DNA of 64,000 bases, taken from a virus. The notes beneath the pieces are model-generated. The model was not told where the DNA came from. It saw only the letters and a program-made list of their open reading frames with translations, and made no database searches. This document shows, one piece after another, positions 26,346 through 33,569 of the stretch. Both the position numbers and the translations under genes were made by a program. Location of the stretch: positions 1-64,000 of the IMG/VR virus record IMGVR_UViG_3300000553_000012; one strand, given 5' to 3'. Numbering within the stretch: position 1 is the stretch's first letter; each line of letters opens with the position of its first letter.

Positions 26346-28532
26346 ATGGCATTTTTACTACCATTATTAGAAGGTGGCGCGGCGATCGGTGCAGAAGCAG
26401 GGGCTGTCGGTGAAGCGGGGGCTGCCGCTGAAGGCACTGCTGCTAAAGGTGCTATAAAAGATATAAAAAAATTAGAAAAAGATACAAATGAAAAAACAGA
26501 TAAATTAGAAAAAACTACAAAAAAAGTAAAACAGTCTGATACATATAATCCTTTAGAACAAGCAATATTAAAACAAGAAGGTATTAAACCGCGCGGCTTT
26601 TGGTTTGCTCGTGATAATGAAATGGTCAAAAAAGAAGAGATTACAAGAACTTTAGAATCAAATCCTACTATAATAATTGTCAAAAAATTAGATATTATTG
26701 ATAATAAAATAACAACGCTTATTGATATATCTAAAAATGTTTTAAAAAATACAACAGAACAATTGGATTTTTTAAAACGAACTGTTGAAGATATGGAAAT
26801 TGAAAAAGAAGAAGCTTCTCTTAAAGGTAAAAAAAATAATCGTGATGTAGAACCCGTTGACAATTCTGATAAAGAAAAAACCAAAATGAGTGGTTCTTTA
26901 ATGTTATTGCTAGGCGCCGGCTTTTTATTATTTGCTAGATGGTTAGGTAATCTTAAAACCGCTTTTGGTGCTTGGATGGTAGTTAGTTTGAGTAAAATAG
27001 GAAAAACTATAGATAATGCTATAAAAAGTATTATAGGAGCTTTTAAAAAAAGATCAACTGTTCCTAAAAATATAGGTAAAGATGAAAAGGCTTTAATAAA
27101 TTCTGAGGAAGAAGCAAAAGAAGCAAGAGCCGCATATGAAGAAGCAAAAAATCTTTCTAGTTCTAAAGGAAAATCTATAGTTAAAAAAACATTGAGTTTT
27201 GTTGAAAAGAAAACTCTTCAATTTTTCAAATTATTTAAACCTCTTCTAGAGAAAGGCAAATCTCTTTTAAAATTTTTAGGAAAATTTGTTGGTATAATTG
27301 GTACTCTATTGGTATTTTCAGATGCTATAATTGATTTTCTTAGTAATGGATTTAAATTAGATGATAAAGTTAAATCAGATTTTTTAAAAGCATTTGGAGC
27401 TCTTATAGGAGCAATTGTGGGTGAAGCTGGCGGGACCGCCATTGGTGCTTTTTTTGGATCAATAGTACCAATAATAGGAACAGCGATTGGAGGAGTTATC
27501 GGAGGATTAGTTGGTTCATTTGTGGGTGCAAATGTAGGAGAATACATAGCAAAAAAAGTTGGTGAATGGATATTTGATGGAAAAGATATAGGAGCTATAC
27601 TAAAAGAATTTGTCGATGATACATTTAATTTTATAAAAACTCCTATATCAAATATAGGTTCTTTCTTTGGATTTGGTCCAAAAAAGAAAGATCCAGGAGC
27701 TACCGCTAGCAGCAAGCCTACTCCCACAACAACAAATGTTCCCAGACAAATGAATAATGCTCAAATGGCTGGAATTAAAGGACTAGGCGGAAATGGAAGC
27801 ACTGCTGAAGCCATGAATTATTTAACCAAACAAGGATGGACCAAAGAGCAGGCCGCCGGAATAATAGGAAATCTACAGGTAGAAAGTGGAATAAATCTTA
27901 AAATAAATGCGCTTGGTGATAATGGCCGTGCATATGGAATTGCGCAATGGCATCCGGACAGACAAAATAAATTTTCACAATTATATAATAAAGATATTAG
28001 AGAATCTAATTTTAAAGAACAATTAGCATTTCTTAATTGGGAATTAAACAATAGTGAAAAAAGAGCGGGTAATATTATAAGAGGAGCGACCTCGGCGGCA
28101 GATGCGGCTGCTTTATTTGATATTCATTATGAAAGATCAAGTGGAACAGCAAGACAGCAAAGAATTGCAAATGCTGCGGCTATAATCGGTGGAAAAAACA
28201 ATGGAATTCCAACATCTACATCATTTTCTACCGTAAATCCAGTATCTTTTGCTAAATCATTTAACGGCGGTGGAGGAAGTGGTGGTGGAGGTGGATCTAC
28301 TGCTCAATCGAGTAGTGCGCCAAAAGCTTCAACTAATCCTTCGGCAGGAAAACAATCATTAACTAATCAACCTACACAAACTTCTCAAACTCCACTTACT
28401 CCAAGAAAACCAGTATCTCCGGGTATACAATATGGCATACCAAATCCAGTATACACAATGATAAAAGAAGATTGTGCTGCTGTATTTTTTAATTCTGGTG
28501 AACCGCTGTTTGGTGTTGCCGGATTAACCTAA
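26346..28532 (+). CDS. Tail protein with phage-tail lysozyme domain
   Basis: A 728-residue protein directly after the gp26 pair, in the tape-measure/hub position. Order: Ala/Gly start, charged coiled coil, a YNPLEQAILKQEGIKPRGFWFARD module (~55-85) shared with the next gene, and a hydrophobic helix (SGSLMLLLGAGFLLFARWLG, ~180-200). A long glycine-zipper segment follows (~348-405: FGALIGAIVGEAGGTAIGAF, GTAIGGVIGGLVGSFVGANV). A phage-tail-lysozyme domain lies at ~475-620 (GWTKEQAAGIIGNLQVESGI, RAYGIAQWHPDRQNKFSQLY) with the likely catalytic Glu in QVESG. The zipper suits insertion into the inner membrane during DNA delivery. Confidence 0.75.
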   Translation: MAFLLPLLEGGAAIGAEAGAVGEAGAAAEGTAAKGAIKDIKKLEKDTNEKTDKLEKTTKKVKQSDTYNPLEQAILKQEGIKPRGFWFARDNEMVKKEEITRTLESNPTIIIVKKLDIIDNKITTLIDISKNVLKNTTEQLDFLKRTVEDMEIEKEEASLKGKKNNRDVEPVDNSDKEKTKMSGSLMLLLGAGFLLFARWLGNLKTAFGAWMVVSLSKIGKTIDNAIKSIIGAFKKRSTVPKNIGKDEKALINSEEEAKEARAAYEEAKNLSSSKGKSIVKKTLSFVEKKTLQFFKLFKPLLEKGKSLLKFLGKFVGIIGTLLVFSDAIIDFLSNGFKLDDKVKSDFLKAFGALIGAIVGEAGGTAIGAFFGSIVPIIGTAIGGVIGGLVGSFVGANVGEYIAKKVGEWIFDGKDIGAILKEFVDDTFNFIKTPISNIGSFFGFGPKKKDPGATASSKPTPTTTNVPRQMNNAQMAGIKGLGGNGSTAEAMNYLTKQGWTKEQAAGIIGNLQVESGINLKINALGDNGRAYGIAQWHPDRQNKFSQLYNKDIRESNFKEQLAFLNWELNNSEKRAGNIIRGATSAADAAALFDIHYERSSGTARQQRIANAAAIIGGKNNGIPTSTSFSTVNPVSFAKSFNGGGGSGGGGGSTAQSSSAPKASTNPSAGKQSLTNQPTQTSQTPLTPRKPVSPGIQYGIPNPVYTMIKEDCAAVFFNSGEPLFGVAGLT

Positions 28533-28533
28533 A

Positions 28534-30120
28534 ATGGCAAAATTAGAAAATGTCTCAAAAAAAATAAAAAATACTGACTATAGCCCATTAGAAATACAGA
28601 TTTTAAGAAGTAAAGGTATTACCACAAAAGGTTGGTGGTTTTCAAAAAACAATAAAATGATAAAAAAAGATGAAATAGACAATACTATCAATACAAGTGG
28701 AATTCTTGTTGTAATAGATAAATTAGATTTAATTAATAAAAAAATTAATAAAACACGAAAAAATTTGTTTAAAGCCATGGATGCAAATGAAGAATCTATG
28801 GACTATGCTATACGAATATTTAATCTTAATAAACCTGAAAGTTCTCCAAAACCTGTTCCTAACAAACAAAAAAGAAAAAAGAAAAAATCTGATAATTTAG
28901 GTAATTTTTTACTTTTTGCTGGAATAGAATTATCAGTATTAATCCGTGGCGCTATAGGATGGGCAACTACTGGTATACAAAAAATATTTGACACATTAAA
29001 ATCAGGATTTAGTAAGGTAATAGCTATACTATATGATGGCTTGTCCAGTTTTATGAACTTTATAGGACAAAAAGATGCTGCAAAAGAGTTTAGTGATAAA
29101 GCTAAAGCACTTAGATTACCGCCCGCGCCTTCTATACCCAAAACTAAAAAGAATGAAGTGGGTGCACCGTCTACTGGAGGTTCTGAAGTTTCTCCACAGA
29201 AAGAAGTAACACCAGAGCTTCAATCTACAAATGCTCAACTTGCAACTAACAAACCAAATGATATAATTTCATCAAGTCCAAGTCCGAGTATACAGTCTAC
29301 TACCGGTGGAAGTGGAACTGGTGGTTCAGTCTCTCCAGCACCGCCTACTACCGGTGGAGGTGGAACTGGTGGTTCAGTCTCTCCAGCACCGCCTACTACC
29401 GGTGGAAGTGGAACTGGTGGTTCAGTCTCTCCAGCACCGCCTACTACCGGTGGAGGTGGGCCACCCGCTACTGGGGATAAAATACAAACAAATACGGGGA
29501 AAAAACCAAATAATGTAACTTTAGGCCCAAAAGCAGATATATCAAAAGTAGAACCCGAATTACTATCTAGATTTTATGCAGCCGCAGTAGAATATGGCAA
29601 ACCATTAAAAATTGAAACAGGATATCGAGGAGACGAATATCAAGCAGAACTTTGGGTAAGAGCTAATATATTTCATGAACCGAGAATTTTTAGTCCAGCA
29701 TCACCAAAAAACGATACTACAATTATATATAAAGGAAAAACTTTTACCGTCAAAGGTGGTGGTAAAGGAAGCGCCCATGCTTTAGGGCAAGCAATAGATG
29801 TGAGTCCGACTGCTCCACAAGGACAACAATCACCACTGGATCCATTTTTAAAGAAACATGGGCTGTGGAGACCTTTTATTAATGGCGTAGGCAGAACTAA
29901 AGCAGACGCTCCACACATTCAATATGCTGGTAAAATGGGAGCAGATATACAAGAAGGACAAAGATTTATGAATAATAAATCTTCCACTACTTCTGCGCCA
30001 AAAACAAATCCACCGACTTCTACTAATTCTAAAAATAATATAAATAATAATGGATATTCATTAGAACAGCATTTTGGCGTAAATGAACCGACATACACTT
30101 CACATAATCAAGGAACTTAA
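28534..30120 (+). CDS. Tail protein with M15 peptidase domain
   Basis: A 528-residue companion of the preceding gene. Residues ~10-60 (YSPLEIQILRSKGITTKGWW, FSKNNKMIKKDEI) parallel that gene's N-terminal module, then a short hydrophobic helix (FLLFAGIELSVLIRGAIGW). A Gly/Ser/Pro linker with three 48-bp repeats leads to a C-terminal M15/VanY-type zinc peptidase (~335-490). Its SxHxxGxAxD motif is SAHALGQAID (~411-420) and the late ligand His is in APHIQY. It would cut peptide cross-links as the lysozyme partner cuts glycan. One base separates the genes. Confidence 0.8.
   Translation: MAKLENVSKKIKNTDYSPLEIQILRSKGITTKGWWFSKNNKMIKKDEIDNTINTSGILVVIDKLDLINKKINKTRKNLFKAMDANEESMDYAIRIFNLNKPESSPKPVPNKQKRKKKKSDNLGNFLLFAGIELSVLIRGAIGWATTGIQKIFDTLKSGFSKVIAILYDGLSSFMNFIGQKDAAKEFSDKAKALRLPPAPSIPKTKKNEVGAPSTGGSEVSPQKEVTPELQSTNAQLATNKPNDIISSSPSPSIQSTTGGSGTGGSVSPAPPTTGGGGTGGSVSPAPPTTGGSGTGGSVSPAPPTTGGGGPPATGDKIQTNTGKKPNNVTLGPKADISKVEPELLSRFYAAAVEYGKPLKIETGYRGDEYQAELWVRANIFHEPRIFSPASPKNDTTIIYKGKTFTVKGGGKGSAHALGQAIDVSPTAPQGQQSPLDPFLKKHGLWRPFINGVGRTKADAPHIQYAGKMGADIQEGQRFMNNKSSTTSAPKTNPPTSTNSKNNINNNGYSLEQHFGVNEPTYTSHNQGT
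29299..29460 (+). repeat. Three 48-bp tandem repeats plus partial copy
   Basis: In-frame units at 29299-29346, 29347-29394 and 29395-29442 and an 18-bp partial copy encode TTGG(S/G)GTGGSVSPAPP. Units are identical except at an AGT/GGT codon. They form the flexible linker before the M15 domain and could change length by slippage. Confidence 0.9.
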
Positions 30121-30121
30121 A

Positions 30122-30373
30122 ATGAGTACAACAGATGTAACTCCTGCCGCGCCACCAAATTGGATAGCTAAAGTATTACAAGATGTTGATGGAAATCCAT
30201 CTTCAAAACGAGTTATTGTATTAGGATCAATGGTATTTCTTTCAATATATGGTATTGCTAACATTTTTTATAATGTTAAAGTCGATCCCATGGTTATAGA
30301 TGCCTTAAAATATACAATTATTACCGGCATTGGCGCTATTGGTGCAGAAAAATTTACCAATAGACCAAAATAA
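30122..30373 (+). CDS. Small two-helix membrane protein, holin candidate
   Basis: An 83-residue protein, with ATG at 30122 one base after the previous stop; a longer frame from 30083 would lie inside the M15 gene. The N-terminal ~25 residues are soluble, followed by two hydrophobic helices (RVIVLGSMVFLSIYGIANIF and ALKYTIITGIGAIGAEKF) separated by a short KVDP turn. Size and topology fit a class II holin, but no catalytic neighbours are adjacent and the endolysin and spanins lie elsewhere. It ends the plus-strand tail island. Confidence 0.5.
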   Translation: MSTTDVTPAAPPNWIAKVLQDVDGNPSSKRVIVLGSMVFLSIYGIANIFYNVKVDPMVIDALKYTIITGIGAIGAEKFTNRPK

Positions 30374-30377
30374 AAAA

Positions 30378-30398
30378 AGAGGGAGAGAATCTCCCTCT
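30378..30398 (-). terminator. Rho-independent terminator
   Basis: A perfect 9-bp stem (AGAGGGAGA/TCTCCCTCT) with a 3-base loop. Read on the minus strand it is followed by seven T, ending transcription from gp32 and the structured RNA. It may also stop plus-strand transcription from the tail island, but the T run is poor that way. Confidence 0.85.
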
Positions 30399-30407
30399 TG
30401 TATCTCA

Positions 30408-30524
30408 ACGAAATGGTCGGGCTTATTTTGAGACGTTCGCCCGTATTTCGTCTGGTCCCGGTCGCTATCCGATCTCGCCTATAGCTACTCGTGGTATTTT
30501 AAGTCTCCACGACCGACGTCTCAA
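30408..30524. ncRNA. Predicted pseudoknotted structured RNA
   Basis: A 117-base gap between the convergent holin-like gene and gp32 is dense with complementary segments. Helix 1: 30408-30414 with 30445-30451. Helix 2: 30418-30422 with 30439-30443. Helix 3: 30428-30436, inside the helix-2 loop, with 30516-30524 (9 bp), giving a pseudoknot. Helix 4: 30459-30464 with 30510-30515, stacked next to helix 3. Two small hairpins lie inside (30464-30468/30481-30485 and 30490-30494/30507-30511, which share end bases with helix 4). The minus-strand terminator follows at once, so minus-strand transcription as a gp32 3' UTR or separate RNA is favoured. No known class recognised. Confidence 0.55.
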
Positions 30525-31439
30525 TTATTCCGAAGCGAGCTTGCGAAAATATGCCATGTCATCGTCATCATCTTCAGTTTGCCAAGGAACGTCATCTTCC
30601 TCGACAACGGGAGACTTAGACCGAGATTCTCGCAATGGAATGGCCTCTGCGCGAGGAAGATCATCTTCATCTCGTCTATTGGCTGACTCTAGTCCTAATA
30701 CCGCATAAAGCTTCTTCTTTAGAGTATCATAATCCTTAAAATTCTTGACATCAAGAAACTCTTGAAGAGGATATTCAGACTTCCAAATCTTTTCTAGTTC
30801 ATCATCATCCTTTAATAAAGGACTCCTAGAATCAAATACGGACTTATCATAGTTTCGATAACCTTCAACATTTCGAATCTTAATCTTAAAGTTTGCGCCT
30901 TCCCAAAGATCAAATGGGTTTAAAGGATTTTCATCGGCAAATTGAGGATTCATTGCTTCATTAATCTTATCAAAAATCTTCTTACCATACTTAAAGATTT
31001 TTACCTTTCCTTCATTTTGAGGATTGGCTGGATCACTAATAACATAGATATTAGAAAAATAACTTAGCTTTCGCTTTTGATCTCTAGCCTGCTTACGCGC
31101 GGGAGAGTTATCATCTGTCGTAGAATTCCAAAGTTGTGAATTATATTCACTACAAGGATCTGGCTGATTAAGAGTTGTAAGTGAATTTTCAATATACCAA
31201 AGCCCTGTAGGACCCTTGAATCCATGATTCCATACTCGAACAAATGGCATATCTTCATTTGGAGGAGGCGGAAGGAATCTAATTACAGCATAACCATTTC
31301 CCGTCTTATCTACATCGGGATACCACATTCTTTCGTCTGTTGATGCTGGGGACTCATTGCTAGTGATCTTTTTAATTTGATCAGCAAGCTTATTTAGTTC
31401 ATTTGTACGATTGCGCTTTAATGTTGCAAAATCTACCAT
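30525..31439 (-). CDS. gp32: Single-stranded DNA-binding protein gp32
   Basis: A 304-residue homologue of T4 gp32 (301 aa). It has the basic N-terminal LAST-like segment (FATLKRNRTNELNKLADQIK), an OB-fold core (YAVIRFLPPPPNEDMPFVRV, LWYIENSLTTLN, YFSNIYVISDPANPQNEGKV) and an acidic C-terminal tail (VEEDDVPWQTEDDDDDMAYF) for partner binding. The core zinc-binding region retains only one cysteine (PDPCSEYN) where T4 has three Cys and one His, so zinc coordination seems lost. Codon use is less AT-biased than in neighbours, consistent with high expression. Followed by gp59 and gp33 in T4 order. Confidence 0.95.
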   Translation of the reverse strand: MVDFATLKRNRTNELNKLADQIKKITSNESPASTDERMWYPDVDKTGNGYAVIRFLPPPPNEDMPFVRVWNHGFKGPTGLWYIENSLTTLNQPDPCSEYNSQLWNSTTDDNSPARKQARDQKRKLSYFSNIYVISDPANPQNEGKVKIFKYGKKIFDKINEAMNPQFADENPLNPFDLWEGANFKIKIRNVEGYRNYDKSVFDSRSPLLKDDDELEKIWKSEYPLQEFLDVKNFKDYDTLKKKLYAVLGLESANRRDEDDLPRAEAIPLRESRSKSPVVEEDDVPWQTEDDDDDMAYFRKLASE

Positions 31440-31491
31440 GTATTTTCTCCATATATTTGTGTGTATTGTCCTGTATAAGCGGACATATTAT

Positions 31492-32088
31492 TTATGCATT
31501 CTCATAGGATGCTTCAAAATGCTTTAAAGCAATTTTACGCATTTTAGAAATATCATAATCTAGAAATGAACGATACTTTTTAAAGATAATAAAAATATCT
31601 TTCCACAATGGATCGTCCTTCAATTTTTTATTCCATAGATCAAAATAATTTAAAAGATCATCTAATATAATGATGGTCTCTATTGATATCTTTTTTCTTA
31701 GAAATAACTTTAGCAGATGTGGATGCTGATTATTTTTAATATTAACATTATCGGAAATATTTGTCAATAGATTATTAAGGTCTTCTTGAAAATAATAACT
31801 AAGAGCTTGTCTTCTTTTATTCCATTCTATATATACTTTTTCGGTAGTAGAATTATTAATTAAATCACCTATCCAAATATTTGTTCCATTCTCTACAAAA
31901 TTAGCAATAAGAAAATCTTTTGGATTTTTATGTTTGGCTAATTTAGCAAAGAAAAACTTATCTTTACGAATCTCAAAGGCTTCTACATTAAGTTTCATTT
32001 TACCTTGATATTTTATGAAGTCATATTGTTCACGAGAAAAGTGTGCTTTGAGAGCAGAATATAATACATATGCTTCAAATGGAGTCAA
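31492..32088 (-). CDS. gp59: Helicase loader gp59
   Basis: A 198-residue protein matching T4 gp59 (217 aa), which loads the replicative helicase onto gp32-coated forked DNA. The N-terminus MTPFEAYVLYSALKAHFSRE, YDFIKYQGKMK is diagnostic. The rest is helical with a basic surface (LLKLFLRKKISIETIIILDD, KLKDDPLWKDIFIIFKKYRS). It overlaps gp33 by 4 nt and lies upstream of gp32 in the transcript. The helicase gp41 is outside the window. Confidence 0.9.
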   Translation of the reverse strand: MTPFEAYVLYSALKAHFSREQYDFIKYQGKMKLNVEAFEIRKDKFFFAKLAKHKNPKDFLIANFVENGTNIWIGDLINNSTTEKVYIEWNKRRQALSYYFQEDLNNLLTNISDNVNIKNNQHPHLLKLFLRKKISIETIIILDDLLNYFDLWNKKLKDDPLWKDIFIIFKKYRSFLDYDISKMRKIALKHFEASYENA

Positions 32089-32318
32089 ATTGGTAACCTT
32101 GAAACCTTTGGAATAAAATTTAAAACTTCTGCTTCAGATTGAACTTTTGATTTTAATTCGGCATTCATTTTAATTAATGATGCCGCAGTTTCAACTTCTA
32201 AATTATTTTTTTCACAATAAAGAATAACTGCATCAATATATTCAATATCATGTTTCCAAATCAATTCTTCAATTTCTGCCGCAAATTCTTTTGGCGATTT
32301 AATATTTAATTCTTTCAT
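32085..32318 (-). CDS. gp33: Late-transcription coactivator gp33
   Basis: A 77-residue gp33 homologue (T4 112 aa). In the T4 system gp33 links RNA polymerase to the sliding clamp at TATAAATA promoters. Here the pattern IEELIWKHDIEYIDAVILYC, EKNNLEVETAASLIKMNAEL matches the helical core of the cyanophage gp33 family. Position (gp33-gp59-gp32) is as in T4. Its presence agrees with the late promoter boxes seen across the window; the late sigma gp55 is not in this window. Confidence 0.8.
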   Translation of the reverse strand: MKELNIKSPKEFAAEIEELIWKHDIEYIDAVILYCEKNNLEVETAASLIKMNAELKSKVQSEAEVLNFIPKVSRLPI

Positions 32319-32500
32319 TGTGTATTCTTTTTACAACAAAAAAGATCACATTGATTGGTAGATTTTACCTTATTACATATAGAGCAAATTTCTGACTCTA
32401 AAGCAACATGAAAATTATTTTTATATCGCCTGACGCCAAATCCATCATATTCCCAGTCACGTTTATCTGGATCGGGATGAAGTTCTGTATTGCTATGCAT
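32315..32500 (-). CDS. Small cysteine-rich protein, possible zinc ribbon
   Basis: A 61-residue protein ending in ICSICNKVKSTNQCDLFCCK, which supplies five cysteines in a CxxC...C..CC arrangement suitable for one zinc site. The N-terminal half (HPDPDKRDWEYDGFGVRRYK) is charged. It overlaps both neighbours by 4-8 nt, so it is translated with gp33. No known family. Confidence 0.5.
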   Translation of the reverse strand: MHSNTELHPDPDKRDWEYDGFGVRRYKNNFHVALESEICSICNKVKSTNQCDLFCCKKNTQ

Positions 32501-32933
32501 CTGTTAATTCCTTAAGAATAAAATTGCCATTTTCTATAGTTATACCAATACGAGGATGATTTGCAGAACAACGAACATAATCTCGGCCACCATCAATCAT
32601 ATGACCATCCTTTTCAACATAATCATGCCGATAACGAGATACAAGCACTTCACCGTCTTCACAAAGAATCCCGGCAATAGGCTCTTCAAAACAAGATTCC
32701 GCGTTTGTGATCATGACAGAATTATTTTGAATAAACATTCCAAAATAATTTGAATGACCTTTAGAACGATCCGGATTTTCTACATAAAAAACATCCACAG
32801 GAGTTTCATTCCATCCTCCTGAAGGACGCTTAGTACACCAATATCCAACATATTTTGCATCATATTTGTCTTCAATAATTTTAATACCCTTTTCATCAAA
32901 GAAATATCCATGCGGATCAATTTTTACAAACAT
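32493..32933 (-). CDS. Conserved hypothetical phage protein
   Basis: A 146-residue predicted beta-rich soluble protein (FVKIDPHGYFFDEKGIKIIE, VGYWCTKRPSGGWNETPVDV, YFGMFIQNNSVMITNAESCF). GRDYVRCSANHPRIGITIEN forms the C-terminal part. It overlaps the small cysteine-rich gene by 8 nt at its end. The RBS TGGAG lies upstream. Function is unknown; the early-region location next to gp33/gp59 suggests a host-takeover or regulatory role, which is inference. Confidence 0.55.
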   Translation of the reverse strand: MFVKIDPHGYFFDEKGIKIIEDKYDAKYVGYWCTKRPSGGWNETPVDVFYVENPDRSKGHSNYFGMFIQNNSVMITNAESCFEEPIAGILCEDGEVLVSRYRHDYVEKDGHMIDGGRDYVRCSANHPRIGITIENGNFILKELTDA

Positions 32934-32966
32934 TGATTTTATTCTACTCCAATTCCATAATTAAAT

Positions 32967-32994
32967 GCAACCTGTTTGGATATAGGCCGGTTGC
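32967..32994 (-). other. Intergenic hairpin
   Basis: A 6-bp inverted repeat (GCAACC/GGTTGC, 16-base loop) between two minus-strand genes. It lies upstream of the 146-residue gene and could be a weak terminator, RNase processing site or leader structure. There is no strong T run. Confidence 0.35.
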
Positions 32995-33007
32995 CCACCT
33001 ATTTTAA

Positions 33008-33232
33008 TTACCCGTTAGAAATAAAATTATTAAGACCAAGCGCCTTATTAATAATATCATGTTCTGTTGGATATCGAGGAAGTTTAGGCGCTTCTATAGA
33101 TGTATGATCTTGAACCACCGATATCTTATAACTCCATTCTTGTTCAATTAAACTTCTCTTTGAATGGTATTCTTCCATAAGAAGATCCTTGGCCATCTTA
33201 AGAAGTTCTAGTCTAATTAGATATGCATTCAT
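33008..33232 (-). CDS. Small conserved phage protein
   Basis: A 74-residue helical protein starting MNAYLIRLELLKMAKDLLME. I associate this N-terminus with a short protein common in T4-like phages of aquatic bacteria. The body continues KRSLIEQEWSYKISV and PRYPTEHDIINKALGLNNF. It starts just downstream of the tmRNA coding piece, with AGGA before the ATG. Function unknown. Confidence 0.6.
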   Translation of the reverse strand: MNAYLIRLELLKMAKDLLMEEYHSKRSLIEQEWSYKISVVQDHTSIEAPKLPRYPTEHDIINKALGLNNFISNG

Positions 33233-33259
33233 TTTTTTATTCCTGTGTTTGTGTGTGTT

Positions 33260-33556
33260 AAATTGGGTCCGTTCTGGTGCTAGGTGGAACCCATACCCCG
33301 GAAAACTTACGCGGCTAAGCGGGTCTCCATAATACCATTATCGTTGGCATTTACACGTTTCTTGCGGTTAAGGTCGCTCGCTCACCTATTCTCCACGCTT
33401 CTACTCATCGGCAATCGATACTAGTCGCCCCCGTCATGACTACACATAGCTGATAACTTTTGTACCCTCAGCCGCTGGCGCTTTATATGTAGTCATGGTG
33501 GAGGCGGGGAGATTTGCACTCCCGTGTTACCAAACTTTTGTTACGCTTCAACGAAT
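33260..33556 (-). ncRNA. ssrA: Circularly permuted two-piece tmRNA
   Basis: On the minus strand an acceptor piece comes first. Its T stem GGGAG/CTCCC (33523-33519/33511-33507) has a TGCAAAT loop. The 3' acceptor strand CGCCTCC (33506-33500), discriminator A and encoded CCA end at 33496. A linker closed by a 9-bp stem (33488-33496 with 33436-33444) leads to the coding piece, whose 5' strand GGGGGCG (33432-33426) pairs fully with CGCCTCC. The third pair is G-U, the alanine identity element. The tag frame 33348-33307 reads ANDNGIMETRLAA then TAA. Pseudoknot-like repeats follow. The outer ends given are estimates. Confidence 0.9.
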
Positions 33557-33561
33557 ATTTT

Positions 33562-33569
33562 TATTTATA
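33562..33569 (-). promoter_or_regulatory. T4-type late promoter box before the tmRNA
   Basis: An exact TATAAATA on the minus strand, starting at the base after the preceding gene's stop codon. A start about six bases downstream (~33556) would place the tmRNA acceptor piece at the very 5' end of the transcript. This suggests the tmRNA is made late, by phage-modified polymerase. Confidence 0.6.

Noticed and set aside
26342-27727. Long minus-strand frames (180 and 169 residues) opposite the lysozyme tail gene
   Set aside because: They are antisense to a gene with recognisable domains; Ser/Phe/Pro-rich composition reflects the complement of Lys/Gly codons.
29299-29460. CRISPR-like array
   Set aside because: Units are contiguous and in frame with no spacers; it is a coding tandem repeat.
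29306-29518. Overlapping 70-residue plus-strand frame (MEVELVVQSLQHR repeats)
   Set aside because: It is produced by the 48-bp repeat in the M15 tail gene read in another frame; no RBS and no separate conservation expected.
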